Notes under the pieces: model-generated
Told to the model about the DNA's origin: nothing
The model's input: the letters and a program-made list of their open reading frames with translations, nothing else
Database searches by the model: none
Made by a program: the position numbers and the translations under genes
Shown: in pieces, positions 1-8,629 of the stretch
How the letters are laid out: each line of letters starts with the position of its first letter
Position numbering within the stretch: position 1 is the first letter of the stretch
DNA from: Loktanella salsilacus
Lineage (GTDB): Bacteria > Pseudomonadota > Alphaproteobacteria > Rhodobacterales > Rhodobacteraceae
Direction: 5' to 3'
DNA: 64,000 nt
Assembly: GCF_900114485.1 (NCBI RefSeq)
Contig: NZ_FOTF01000004.1
Coordinates: forward strand, 124,001-188,000

Positions 1-360
1 ATGCAGCATGCCGTCGGCATGGCTCGCGCCCGTCACGCGGACATGGTCGGCCAGATGAAAGCGACGCTCGAACGCGCGCGTGGCGATGCCGCGATGCAGG
101 AACTTGCGCGCGCTTTCGTCCTCGGACTTGCGGCCCGTCACGATCAGGGCGCGGTCATTCACTTCGATCCCAAGGTCGCTATCGGCAAAACCAGCGACAG
201 CGATCGAAATGCGCCAAGCGTCATCCTCGGTCTTTTCAATGTTATAAGGGGGGTAGGTCGATTGGCCAACGTCGGCGGCCAAAGCGCGGTCCATCAGGTC
301 GGCGATTTGATCAAAGCCAACAGTGGCGCGGTAAAGGGGTGTTAAATCATAGCTACGCAT
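1..360 (-). CDS. Small heat-shock protein, Hsp20/IbpA type (partial, 3' end outside the window)
   Basis: A minus-strand frame starts at the ATG complementary to 358-360 and stays open to base 1, so 120 codons are visible and the C-terminus is missing. The translation begins MRSYDLTPLYRATVGFD and continues with YPPYNIEKTEDDAWRISIAV, then ADHV, the standard opening of alphaproteobacterial Hsp20 chaperones with the first beta strands of the alpha-crystallin domain. These ATP-independent holdases bind unfolding proteins in the cytoplasm during heat stress. An AAAGGATGA ribosome site lies just upstream of the ATG. I saw no clear RpoH promoter in 361-499. Family call is firm; the exact paralogue (IbpA or HspD) is not resolvable. 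Confidence 0.88.
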   Translation of the reverse strand, partial: MRSYDLTPLYRATVGFDQIADLMDRALAADVGQSTYPPYNIEKTEDDAWRISIAVAGFADSDLGIEVNDRALIVTGRKSEDESARKFLHRGIATRAFERRFHLADHVRVTGASHADGMLH

Positions 361-485
361 CGGGTCATCCTTTTCAAAGCGATAACAGTGACGCCTTCCC
401 GCAAAGGGACAGGCGTATCGTACGGACGGCCCGTTGTGGCACCGTCCTGACCTTGATGTGGGGAGCGTTTTGCAGTGGTTCAAGA

Positions 486-497
486 GGGGGGGGGGGG
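486..497. repeat. G12 homopolymer
   Basis: Twelve consecutive G bases on the plus strand, ending two bases before the stop codon of the protease gene that lies on the minus strand (where they read as C12, downstream of the stop). Such tracts are prone to slippage and to sequencing error. Here it is outside the reading frame, so a length change would not alter the protein. Confidence 0.9.
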
Positions 498-499
498 CG

Positions 500-1336
500 C
501 TACGGCCTGACGAACTTGGCACCCGTGTCATTGCGCGTGCCGCTGCTGGTGAAACGCGGCTGGGGTGCCTGCGGGGCCTGCGTGATTTGCCCTTGGTTCG
601 ACCGATGCGCAATCAACACCGCGTCGATGGCAGAGGCCGCCGCCACAGCAAGTGAAACTTGCTTGCCATTCGACGTGCCCATCGCGGACACGATCGCAAC
701 AATGCGCGATTGCCCGTTTTGTGTCCAAAATACGGGCGCGCCGCTGGCCCCGAAATCGGCAGAACACGACATCATCAGCACGCCGCGTGATTGATCCAGC
801 ACATGACAAACCCGCTGCAGGCTCGCCGCATTTGCGCGGTCGCGGGCATAGGACACGACCGCCACATCGGCCTGCACTGTTGGTGTGGGGCCGATCCCGT
901 AGGGCGTCAGGCTTGGCAGACGGACCGGGCGTTCAAGTTCAAGCACGGCCAGATCGACGGCCACGGCACCGTCCTGTGGTTTCTCGCCGTGATGTCGATA
1001 GTCCGGATGAGGCGTGACCTTGATGACGGCGCGGGTGGCCATCGCCCGGTCATCACGTAGGCCTGCGAGAAAGGTAAAGTTTTTGGCCGGAATAAGGCTT
1101 CCATCGTCGGCATAGACGCAATGCGCTGCGGTAATAATCATCGTCTGGGAAATGAGTGACGCGGTACAAAATCCGCTACCCGCAATGTCCAAACGGCCGA
1201 CCGATTGCCAGCCACGGCTGCTTTCCCCGGTATCAAGGGATTGCAGGTTCGTATCCTGCGCAGCGGCAAGGCTAGCCCAAAGCGCCATCACGAGTGCCAG
1301 AAAATGACGCATGCCCTGCCTTATAAAACGGTCCAT
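500..1336 (-). CDS. Secreted trypsin-like serine protease (S1 family)
   Basis: The 278-residue protein has an N-terminal signal peptide (hydrophobic run at about residues 11-26 ending ASLAAAQ), so it should be exported to the periplasm or beyond. A complete chymotrypsin-type triad is visible: His72 in TAAHC, Asp128 in VDLAVLEL and Ser198 in FGASGAPVF. Cys57/Cys73 and Cys177/Cys191 are placed to form the usual disulfides. The C-terminal 40 residues are Gln/Pro-rich and probably disordered. A second in-frame ATG at residue 9 (base 1312), with its own weak ribosome site, is an equally good start. The gene stands alone, downstream of the glc operon on the same strand. Substrate unknown. Confidence 0.88.
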   Translation of the reverse strand: MDRFIRQGMRHFLALVMALWASLAAAQDTNLQSLDTGESSRGWQSVGRLDIAGSGFCTASLISQTMIITAAHCVYADDGSLIPAKNFTFLAGLRDDRAMATRAVIKVTPHPDYRHHGEKPQDGAVAVDLAVLELERPVRLPSLTPYGIGPTPTVQADVAVVSYARDRANAASLQRVCHVLDQSRGVLMMSCSADFGASGAPVFWTQNGQSRIVAIVSAMGTSNGKQVSLAVAAASAIDAVLIAHRSNQGQITQAPQAPQPRFTSSGTRNDTGAKFVRP

Positions 1337-1367
1337 ACGGCCTTGGTCGCACGGGTTTCAGGCTGGA

Positions 1368-2771
1368 TTAAGGCGCCCCGCGCAAATTGGGAACAGGGTT
1401 GTCAGTAATCTGCCGTGTCAGGGCCGGCGGCTGTGGCCCTCCGGTTGCCCAGTCCAGCAGTTCGACCGTGTGGACAATCGGCACACCTGCGCCCGTGCCG
1501 ATCTGCATCATGCAGCCGATATTTCCCGCAGCAACGATCTGCGGCGATAGTGCCTTAAGCGTGGCCACTTTACGCGCCTTTAACTGGCCAGAGATTTCGG
1601 GCTGCATCAGGTTGTAGGTACCAGCAGAGCCGCAGCACAGGTGACTGTCAGCAGGCTCTAACACGGTGAAACCTGCGCGTTTTAGCAGCTCTTTGGGCGC
1701 GGATTTGATCTGCTGGCCATGTTGCAGGGAACAGGCGGCATGGTAGGCGACGCGCATGCCGCTGCCCTCGACGCTGGGCTCTGATGGCAGGCGCTTCGCA
1801 TCCGTTCCGGCAATGCCGCCCTTGGCCACATTCAGGTCGATATGGGGCGAGCTGGCTGGCAACAGGTCCAATATGACCTCGCTCACGTCCTTGGCGATTG
1901 CCGATACGCGCGCGGCGTCGTCGGCCAGATCGGTATTGCGGAACATATGGCCGTAATCCTTGACCGTCGTGCCGCAACCAGAGGTGTTGATGACAATCGC
2001 ATCAAGCCCGCCCGCATCCATCTGCGCGGTCCAGGCGCGGATGTTCTTTGCGGCAGTGGCATGGGCCTCGGCCTCTTTGCCCATGTGGTGGGTCAGGGCC
2101 CCGCAGCAGCCTTGGCCTTCTGGCACCACAACCTCTGCCCCCAGACGGTTCAGCAGGCGGATCGTGGCATCGTTGATGTCTGTATTCAGCGCGCGCTGGG
2201 CGCAACCGGTCATCAGCGCGACGCGCATCGTGGGCGCGGCCACGGCAAAGGTTTGCGGGTCATCATTGCGGCTGACAGGCGGGATCACCTTCGGTGCCAT
2301 TTGGATCATCGCCCGCAGTCGCGGATCAGGGATCAGCCCCGCAAAGGGCCGCGCGATCTTGGCCCCAAGCAGCGCAAGCCGGAACCGCCCGGGATAGGGC
2401 AGCACGCGGGCTAGCACCCAACGCAGCATCCGGTCGCCCATAGGGCGCTTGTAATGCTCGTTGATATAGGCGCGGGCGTGATCAACAAGATGCATGTAGT
2501 GCACGCCCGAGGGACAGGTTGTCATACAGGCAAGGCAGGACAAGCAGCGGTCGATGTGCTTGACTGTTTTCGCATCGGGCACCCGCTCGTTTTCCAGCAT
2601 ATCCTTGATCAGGTAAATGCGCCCGCGCGGGCTATCCAGCTCGTCCCCCAGCACCTGATAGGTGGGGCAGGTCGCGGTGCAGAAACCACAATGCACGCAG
2701 GCGCGCAGGATCTGATTTGCCCGCGCCGTGCCGGGGTCTTGCAGTTGCTGCTTCGTAAATGTCGTTTGCAT
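1368..2771 (-). CDS. glcF: Glycolate oxidase iron-sulfur subunit GlcF
   Basis: The 467-residue protein carries two 4Fe-4S ferredoxin motifs, Cys25/28/31/35 and Cys76/79/82/86, each CxxCxxCxxxCP. They are followed by two CCG domains with GCCGAL and LCCGSAG. This is the normal architecture and length of GlcF, which takes electrons from the flavin subunits of glycolate oxidase and passes them towards the quinone pool at the inner membrane. Its ATG overlaps the glcE stop codon in an ATGA arrangement, so translation is probably coupled. It is the last gene of the glcDEF operon. Confidence 0.96.
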   Translation of the reverse strand: MQTTFTKQQLQDPGTARANQILRACVHCGFCTATCPTYQVLGDELDSPRGRIYLIKDMLENERVPDAKTVKHIDRCLSCLACMTTCPSGVHYMHLVDHARAYINEHYKRPMGDRMLRWVLARVLPYPGRFRLALLGAKIARPFAGLIPDPRLRAMIQMAPKVIPPVSRNDDPQTFAVAAPTMRVALMTGCAQRALNTDINDATIRLLNRLGAEVVVPEGQGCCGALTHHMGKEAEAHATAAKNIRAWTAQMDAGGLDAIVINTSGCGTTVKDYGHMFRNTDLADDAARVSAIAKDVSEVILDLLPASSPHIDLNVAKGGIAGTDAKRLPSEPSVEGSGMRVAYHAACSLQHGQQIKSAPKELLKRAGFTVLEPADSHLCCGSAGTYNLMQPEISGQLKARKVATLKALSPQIVAAGNIGCMMQIGTGAGVPIVHTVELLDWATGGPQPPALTRQITDNPVPNLRGAP

Positions 2772-3853
2772 CAGCCCATCACTCCGGCATTCAGAATTCC
2801 GCGCGGGTCAAAGCGCTGACGCAGGCCGCGGCTAAGCGCAGCAACGGCGGCAGGTTCGGGATGAAAGCGCGCGATTGCTGCACTGGCGTCGCCCCGCACC
2901 CGGGTCGCATGCCCGCTGGTGATGCTGGTGCGCAGATCGCGCCCCGCCGCGCACAAAACCCATAACAACCCGCCGCCCCAGTCCGCCATAACTTGGACGT
3001 CACCGTCGGCGCGAATGGCACTGACCATCGCAGGCATCGCCGACGGACGGATCGACACGCGCCAGACATCACCGGGCAGCCCGGCAAAGGCACGGGCGTC
3101 GCGCACTGCAGACCAATCTACATCGCCAATTGTCACAGCACCAAACTGCATCAACTCTTCCGCCAGCCGATCCGCGCGGTAAGCCACCGAATCGCTAAAC
3201 CCTTCTAAGCGCACGATCGCCGCGCCATCCGCCCACGCCGCCCCGGTCACATCGTAGGGCGAGCCAAGCGCGGCCGACATCGCCGCGACCGCTTGCGCTG
3301 CGTCTAGATCCGGGATTGAGAGTGTCGCAACAGCTTGCGGCAGTGGCAGCACTTTCAGGCTGACCTCTGTCATGACGCCAAGGGTGCCATGCGCGCCCGC
3401 CAGCAACTTGACCAAGTCGTAGCCGGTCACGTTCTTCATCACGCGGCCACCGTTCTTGACGATATTTCCCGCACCATCGACGAACCGCACACCAAGCAGA
3501 TGATCGCGGCAGGCACCGACCTGAATCCGGCGCGGACCGCTGGCGTTAGTCGCCACGATACCGCCAATGGTCGGTGCGCCACTGGTGCTGAGTAGCGCGC
3601 GCATATCTGTCGGCTCAAAAGCCAGACGCTGCCCCTCTGCTGCCAGAGAGGACTCAATCTCTGATAGCGGCGTACCCGCGCGTGCCACCAGCGTCAGCGC
3701 ACCGGGCTCATACAGAGTGATCCCGTTCAACCCTGCGGTCGACAATGCTTGTCCGTCCGCAAATACACCTCGCGTGCCACCGCCCTGCACCGAAATCGGG
3801 CCAGAAGCATCGCGGATCATCCCCGAAAGTTCGTCTTCACTCGTCGGCATCAT
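2771..3853 (-). CDS. glcE: Glycolate oxidase FAD-binding subunit GlcE
   Basis: The 360-residue protein has an FAD-binding type 4 domain from residue 1 to about 180, with a glycine-rich phosphate-binding stretch (SVQGGGTRG) near residue 20 and GGRVMKNVTGYDL near residue 138. It is shorter than GlcD and lacks the full FAD-oxidase C domain, as expected for GlcE. It works with GlcD and GlcF to oxidise glycolate to glyoxylate. The start is a double ATG preceded by an AGAAGAAGG ribosome site supplied by the end of a dispersed intergenic repeat (3865-3911). It is the middle gene of glcDEF and overlaps glcF by ATGA. Confidence 0.94.
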   Translation of the reverse strand: MMPTSEDELSGMIRDASGPISVQGGGTRGVFADGQALSTAGLNGITLYEPGALTLVARAGTPLSEIESSLAAEGQRLAFEPTDMRALLSTSGAPTIGGIVATNASGPRRIQVGACRDHLLGVRFVDGAGNIVKNGGRVMKNVTGYDLVKLLAGAHGTLGVMTEVSLKVLPLPQAVATLSIPDLDAAQAVAAMSAALGSPYDVTGAAWADGAAIVRLEGFSDSVAYRADRLAEELMQFGAVTIGDVDWSAVRDARAFAGLPGDVWRVSIRPSAMPAMVSAIRADGDVQVMADWGGGLLWVLCAAGRDLRTSITSGHATRVRGDASAAIARFHPEPAAVAALSRGLRQRFDPRGILNAGVMG

Positions 3854-3864
3854 TCGCGGCCCTG

Positions 3865-3911
3865 CCTTCTTCTGGTCAAAAATATCTCGGGGGTTTGGGG
3901 GCTGGCCCCCA
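3865..3911 (-). repeat. Dispersed intergenic repeat, copy 1 (between glcD and glcE)
   Basis: On the minus strand this reads as a G/C-rich hairpin (GGGGGCCAGCCCCC type) followed by CCCGAGATATTTTTGACC and AGAAGAAGG. The same core, (C)CCGRGAKATTTTTGRCCAGAAGAAG, recurs at least six more times in the window. Here it fills the glcD-glcE gap and its purine-rich tail acts as the glcE ribosome site. Confidence 0.75.
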
Positions 3912-3913
3912 AG

Positions 3914-5347
3914 CTACGCCGCGCGGTGACTTTCGCTCGCATCCAGCGGAAATACCTTGGCTGGGTTCAGCAGCCAGCCCGGATCGAACACATCCTTGAC
4001 CGCCATCTGCGCATCCAGATCGGCGGCATTGAACTGCACGTGCATCAAGTCACGCTTTTCAATGCCAACGCCATGCTCGCCCGTCAGGCATCCGCCAACC
4101 TCGACACACAGCTTTAAGATCGCCGCGCCAAATTCTTCGCAGCGTTCCAGATCGCCGGGCAGGTTCGCGTTATACAGGATCAGCGGGTGCATGTTGCCGT
4201 CACCGGCATGGAACACATTGGCCACATCCAGCCCGTATTCAGCCGACATCTGGCGAATACGGTCCAGCACATGGGGTAGTTCCGTCACCGGGATCGTACC
4301 ATCAAGACACATGTAGTCGTTGATCTGTCCCATCGCGCCAAAGGCCGATTTGCGGCCCAGCCAAATGCGGGCCGCTTGGTCCGCGTCCCGGGCCTCGCGC
4401 ACTTCCACGGGGTTATGGCGTGCGGCGATCTCTCCGATCAGGGCCAGTTGGTGATCAATCTCGGCGTCAGAGCCTTCAACCTCGATGATCAGCAGCGCCT
4501 CGCAGTCAGGATAACCTGCTTTTGCAAAGGCTTCGCAGGCGACGATGCAGGGGCGGTCCATGAATTCGATGGCGACGGGCAGTACGCCTGCCTTAATGAT
4601 GTCGGATACGCAGGCCCCGGCCACAGCATTGCTGTCAAAGCCGATCAACATAGGCCGCGCGCCTTCGGGCTTGTGCAGGATGCGCAGTGTCGCCTCTGTC
4701 ACGACGCCAAGCTGCCCTTCTGACCCGCAGATGACACCCAGCAGGTCCAGCCCCGGCGCATCCAGATGCCCGCCGCCAATCTCGACCACGGTGCCGTCCA
4801 TCATCACCATCGTGACGCCCAGCAAGTTATTCGTTGTCACGCCGTATTTCAGGCAATGCGCCCCGCCAGAGTTCATGGCGATATTGCCCGCAATCGCGCA
4901 GGCCAGTTGGGACGACGGGTCGGGTGCGTAAAAGAAACCCTCTGCCTCGACCGCGCCAGTGACGGACAGGTTCGTGCGTCCGGTCTGCACGCGAATGATC
5001 CGGTCGGCATAATCAGTCTCGAGCACGGCATTCAGCCGCGCCACGCCAAGGATCACGCTATCCGCGGTTGGCATCGCGCCGCCCGCCAGTGAGGTTCCCG
5101 ATCCGCGCGGCACGACGGGCACGCCCATGTCGTGACAAATGCGCAAGATGTCAGACACTTCTTGTGTGGACGCAGGCAGGACCGCCAGCAGGGGCGGGCA
5201 GCGATAGGCGGACAGGCCATCGCATTCATAGGCGCGGGTTTCCGCGATGTCGGTGATAACCGCATCAGCGGGCATGACGCTGCGCAAGCGCGCGGCAAGC
5301 TGGTCTTTTAGCGCGATCACGCTGGCATTGGGCTGTGGCATCTGCAT
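3914..5347 (-). CDS. glcD: Glycolate oxidase FAD-linked subunit GlcD
   Basis: This is the catalytic flavoprotein subunit of glycolate oxidase, 477 residues from the chosen start. The FAD-binding type 4 domain has PRGSGTSLAGGA near residue 80. The C-terminal FAD-oxidase domain has HAGDGNMHP and TGEHGVGIEKR, all diagnostic of the GlcD/D-lactate dehydrogenase family. The glcE and glcF neighbours decide for glycolate. The frame is open to 5401, but the ATG at 5347 has a GGGGGA ribosome site six bases upstream and the extra residues would run through an operator-like palindrome, so 5347 is preferred. First gene of the operon. No glcC regulator gene is nearby. Confidence 0.95.
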   Translation of the reverse strand: MQMPQPNASVIALKDQLAARLRSVMPADAVITDIAETRAYECDGLSAYRCPPLLAVLPASTQEVSDILRICHDMGVPVVPRGSGTSLAGGAMPTADSVILGVARLNAVLETDYADRIIRVQTGRTNLSVTGAVEAEGFFYAPDPSSQLACAIAGNIAMNSGGAHCLKYGVTTNNLLGVTMVMMDGTVVEIGGGHLDAPGLDLLGVICGSEGQLGVVTEATLRILHKPEGARPMLIGFDSNAVAGACVSDIIKAGVLPVAIEFMDRPCIVACEAFAKAGYPDCEALLIIEVEGSDAEIDHQLALIGEIAARHNPVEVREARDADQAARIWLGRKSAFGAMGQINDYMCLDGTIPVTELPHVLDRIRQMSAEYGLDVANVFHAGDGNMHPLILYNANLPGDLERCEEFGAAILKLCVEVGGCLTGEHGVGIEKRDLMHVQFNAADLDAQMAVKDVFDPGWLLNPAKVFPLDASESHRAA

Positions 5348-5362
5348 CGCAAGTCCCCCGTT

Positions 5363-5387
5363 AATTGGTAAGATATTATAACCAATT
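5363..5387. promoter_or_regulatory. Palindromic operator candidate upstream of glcD
   Basis: Perfect 7-base inverted repeat AATTGGT ... ACCAATT with an 11-base AT-rich spacer. It starts 16 bases upstream of the glcD ATG, in the divergent gap with the DUF599 gene. The half-sites equal those I recall for LldR-type GntR regulators of lactate/glycolate genes, although the spacer is longer than in the classical site. It could control glcDEF, the divergent gene, or both. Confidence 0.45.
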
Positions 5388-5429
5388 TGCGGCGCTGGCA
5401 AGAAGTCCTTCCCATGCTAAGGATTGACG

Positions 5430-6128
5430 ATGATATTTACCTCTCATCTTGCGGCGCTGGGCGTCATTGATTTGGTCGCATTAGGCCTGATTGTTGGTCT
5501 GTGGATCCTGCTGGGTTGGCTGATCGAACACCCTAGCGCGCGCCGGCCATCGGTGACCGTGCTTGTCGCGCAACGCCGCCGCGACTGGATGAAGGTCTTT
5601 GTGACCCGCGATCCGCGCATTTTTGACAGCCAAATTCTGGCCAGCCTGCGGCAAGGCACGTCGTTCTTTGCCTCCACTAGCTTGCTTGCGATTGGCGGGG
5701 TCCTTGCGCTGATCGGCAATACCGATCCGCTGCGCGGTGTCGCGGCAGAGGTGATGTTGGCCGAAACGCCTACGCTGGTCTGGCAGGTTAAACTTGGTCT
5801 GGTGACGCTATTTTTGGTCACCGCGTTTTTGAAATTCGTCTGGTCCAACCGTGTCTTCGGCTACTGTTCTGTCTTGATGGCTGCCGTGCCGCAGGACCCA
5901 AACGACCCGACTGCCTACCCCCTTGCCGCCCAAGCCGGAGAGTTGAACGTGCGCGCCGCGATGAACTTTAACCGCGGGTTGCGGGCGATGTATTTCGCGC
6001 TGGGCGCGCTGGCTTGGTTGATCGGCGCGTGGGCCATGATCCTCGCGGCCGTCATCGTCGGCTGGACGATTTGGAGCCGGGAATTCGCATCAATCCCGCG
6101 CCGTATCTTGCTGGGTGAAACGCTATGA
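5430..6128 (+). CDS. DUF599 family integral membrane protein
   Basis: The protein is about 232 residues with four strongly hydrophobic segments: roughly residues 11-30, 73-90, 115-135 and 190-215. It matches the DUF599 family, which has no assigned biochemical role. The ATG at 5430 has AAGGA six bases upstream; a TTG two codons earlier is also in frame but less likely. It is transcribed divergently from glcDEF, across a gap that holds a palindrome. Its last codons overlap the ATG of the next gene (ATGA), so the two form a translationally coupled pair. Function unknown. Confidence 0.8.
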   Translation: MIFTSHLAALGVIDLVALGLIVGLWILLGWLIEHPSARRPSVTVLVAQRRRDWMKVFVTRDPRIFDSQILASLRQGTSFFASTSLLAIGGVLALIGNTDPLRGVAAEVMLAETPTLVWQVKLGLVTLFLVTAFLKFVWSNRVFGYCSVLMAAVPQDPNDPTAYPLAAQAGELNVRAAMNFNRGLRAMYFALGALAWLIGAWAMILAAVIVGWTIWSREFASIPRRILLGETL

Positions 6129-6472
6129 TGCGTCCTTTTGCAGTACTATGCTTGCTGGCACCGCCCGCGCTTGCCGATACCCCTCAGATCATGGGCATGG
6201 CTGCAACTTCTACTGGCGCAGCTTGGCAAATCGACGTGACGCTAGCGCATCCCGACACGGGGTGGGACCACTACGCCGATGGTTGGCGGATCGAGGATAG
6301 CGCGGGCACTGTCCTCGCCACCCGCACACTGACGCATCCCCATGTGAACGAGCAACCATTCACCCGGGGACTGACCGTTGCAGAACCGTTGCCAACGCGC
6401 ATCTTTGTGCGCGTCAGTTGTAACGTTGATGGTTGGGCCGAAAGCGCAGCCCCTTTTGATCTTCAGCCTTAA
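6125..6472 (+). CDS. Hypothetical exported protein
   Basis: A 115-residue protein with a short cleavable-looking signal peptide (MMRPFAVLCLLAPPALA, then DTPQ). The mature part is small and rich in Trp and Thr, predicted mainly beta strand from its alternating pattern (WQIDVTLAHPDTGWDHYADG). It contains a single Cys and I recognise no domain. It is coupled to the DUF599 gene by an ATGA overlap and ends four bases into the convergent membrane protein gene. It is probably a periplasmic companion of the DUF599 protein, which is inference from position only. Confidence 0.7.
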   Translation: MMRPFAVLCLLAPPALADTPQIMGMAATSTGAAWQIDVTLAHPDTGWDHYADGWRIEDSAGTVLATRTLTHPHVNEQPFTRGLTVAEPLPTRIFVRVSCNVDGWAESAAPFDLQP

Positions 6473-8550
6473 GCTTTGCGCCCACGCCCTTCGCGCAGCC
6501 AAGCCCCGACGGTCAGCAGCGAAGCAATCAGCAAGAAGGCCCAAGCAGGCAAGACTGGCGTGATTCTAATCGCAGCCGTGCGGTAAGCCCCGCGCGGCGT
6601 GATACCAAGCCAGCCGCGCCCCGCAGCAGGGCGGCCTTCGCGCACGCTGCGCAGATCGATATCCCCGCCTGAAATCGTGGCGATCCCGCCCCGCGTCCCA
6701 TCGACTGCCGGTTCCAACAGATCGCCCGTGGCGATGGTCTGCTCGAACTCTTTGGGCGCTGCAGGTCCTAGCGCGATGACGCTATCGAGCGTTCCATCGG
6801 TCAGACGATAAAGGCCAACATCGGGCGCAGTCCAAATCGCCTCGAACCGGCCCGGGCTGACTTCTTCTAGCTCAAGCACAGTTTCAGTCCCATCAGGCGA
6901 AGTGATGGTCACATCTGGCGCGGTCTCTTCCAGCGTGCGGCGGATGATCCGCATGGTCTGCCCGGTGGGTTCGACCCAAAGCGCCTCTTCCTCCAGCTCG
7001 GGCTCTTTCATCATCCAATGCGCAAGACGGCGTAGCAATTCTGCCTGCGGCCCGCCCCCTTCATAGCCACGATCCCACAGCCAACTTTGGTCACTGGCAA
7101 GCAGCGCAACACGTCCTTCGCCAACGCGGTTCAGGGTTAGCAGGGGGCGATCATCTAGCCCGGTCATCAAGACCTCTGCCCCGTCCGCCACAACCGTATC
7201 GACCAGCCGGAACCAGCGCCCCCAACCGGGACCAATGCCATCAGCAGACGGCGGCGACATCGCCTCTAACCCTTCGGTCACAGGATGGCGTTCGCCCAGA
7301 TCGCTGACCTGCGGCACAAAACCTTCCTCGAACACCCGTGCCGTCGGCGCGCCGGGCAGGATCGATTCCAGCGGAGAGCGATAGATGCTTTCCGCCCCGC
7401 CATATTCAGGGCCAGATGATACAAGCACCGCGCCGCCATTACGCACATAATTCGCGATGTTTTCCAGATACAGGGCAGGCAGAATGCCCCGCCGACGGTA
7501 GCGATCAAAGATAATCAGATCGAAATCTTCGATCTTTTCCATGAACAGCTCGCGCGTCGGGAATGCGATCAACGACAGCTCCTCTACCGGCACGCCGTCT
7601 TGCTTTTCAGGCGGGCGCAGAATGGTGAAATGCACCAGATCAACCGCCGCATCCGCTTTTAGTAAATTGCGCCATGTCCGCTCGCCTGCATGCGGTTCGC
7701 CACTGACAAGCAGCACGCGCAACCGGTCACGCACGCCATTAATCTGCACGACAGCCGCGTTGTTGCGCGGCGTCAACTCTCCGTCGACAGCGGGGGTGTC
7801 GAATTGCAGAACGTTCATCCCGCCATGGGGCAGATCGACAGGCAGTTCGATGTCCTGGTCCACAGGCACCTGAAATCCCATCGCCTCGCCGCCGTCGATG
7901 CTGATGGTGAGGGGCACAAAGGCATCGCCCTGCGGCGCAGCACCCTGATCCTCGATCCGCAAAGTCAGCGTCACAGGCTCGCCCAGAATGGCAAAGGCGG
8001 GGGCGTTCGACACCACAAGCCGCCGGTCCCAATCATCGGGCTGCCCCGTCAGCAGTGCATGCAGCGGTGCGGGCAGGGCAGGGGTGCGCTCCAGATCGTG
8101 AAGCCGCCCGTCCGTGAGCAGGATCACCCCAGCGATGCGCCCTTGCGGCTCTTCGGCCAGCGCATCGGACAGACCCGTCATCAACTGCGTGCCGCTGTCC
8201 CCATCGCCGTCGCCGACAGTCACAACGCGCAGCTCTGTATTCTCAAGCCCCGCAACCTCGGCGCGGACATTTGCAATCGCGACCTCGGTCTGGGCCGGGC
8301 GGTCACTGATCCGCTGGCTGGCCGAGGCATCGACCACAAGCACGACGATATCGGACAGGGCTTCGCGATCCTCTGACTGCACCGCAGGGTTCAGCAGCGC
8401 CGCCAGCAAGGCCAGCCCCGCCAGCCCGCGCAGCCACCAGCCCGGCAACCGTCGCCAGATAGCCAACCCAACTCCAAGCGCAACCAGCGCGCCCACGCTG
8501 TAAATCACCACCAGCGGCAGCAGCGGATCAAGCACAACAGTCCCGGTCAC
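6469..8550 (-). CDS. Large membrane protein with VWA-like and glutamine-amidotransferase-like regions
   Basis: The 693-residue protein has two N-terminal membrane segments (about residues 9-27 and 36-55) and one near the C-terminus (about 665-685), leaving a large periplasmic region. After the N-terminal helices comes a VWA-like stretch (IVVLVVDASASQR, then GVILLTDGRLHD). Further on is a class-I glutamine-amidotransferase-like fold region (LIIFDRYRRRGILP, NGGAVLVSSGPEYGG). The catalytic Cys of a true amidotransferase is not visible, so the fold is probably structural. The start codon is GTG with GGGGA upstream. It is the last gene of the MoxR-DUF58-DUF4159 operon. Function unknown; a role in envelope assembly is inference. 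Confidence 0.75.
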   Translation of the reverse strand: MTGTVVLDPLLPLVVIYSVGALVALGVGLAIWRRLPGWWLRGLAGLALLAALLNPAVQSEDREALSDIVVLVVDASASQRISDRPAQTEVAIANVRAEVAGLENTELRVVTVGDGDGDSGTQLMTGLSDALAEEPQGRIAGVILLTDGRLHDLERTPALPAPLHALLTGQPDDWDRRLVVSNAPAFAILGEPVTLTLRIEDQGAAPQGDAFVPLTISIDGGEAMGFQVPVDQDIELPVDLPHGGMNVLQFDTPAVDGELTPRNNAAVVQINGVRDRLRVLLVSGEPHAGERTWRNLLKADAAVDLVHFTILRPPEKQDGVPVEELSLIAFPTRELFMEKIEDFDLIIFDRYRRRGILPALYLENIANYVRNGGAVLVSSGPEYGGAESIYRSPLESILPGAPTARVFEEGFVPQVSDLGERHPVTEGLEAMSPPSADGIGPGWGRWFRLVDTVVADGAEVLMTGLDDRPLLTLNRVGEGRVALLASDQSWLWDRGYEGGGPQAELLRRLAHWMMKEPELEEEALWVEPTGQTMRIIRRTLEETAPDVTITSPDGTETVLELEEVSPGRFEAIWTAPDVGLYRLTDGTLDSVIALGPAAPKEFEQTIATGDLLEPAVDGTRGGIATISGGDIDLRSVREGRPAAGRGWLGITPRGAYRTAAIRITPVLPAWAFLLIASLLTVGAWLREGRGRKA

Positions 8551-8564
8551 AATGCAAGTCCCCT

Positions 8565-8599
8565 GCTTCTTCTGGTCTTAAATATCTCCGCCGGAGGCA
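8565..8599 (-). repeat. Dispersed intergenic repeat, copy 2
   Basis: On the minus strand it reads GCCTCCGGCGGAGATATTT then AAGACCAGAAGAAGC, the same core as the copies at 3865, 21543 and 26185. It fills the gap between the DUF4159 gene and the GTG start of the following membrane protein gene, on the coding strand of both. Confidence 0.72.
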
Positions 8600-8629
8600 T
8601 CCCGCCCGGGCAGATTGCGCAACGACAAA

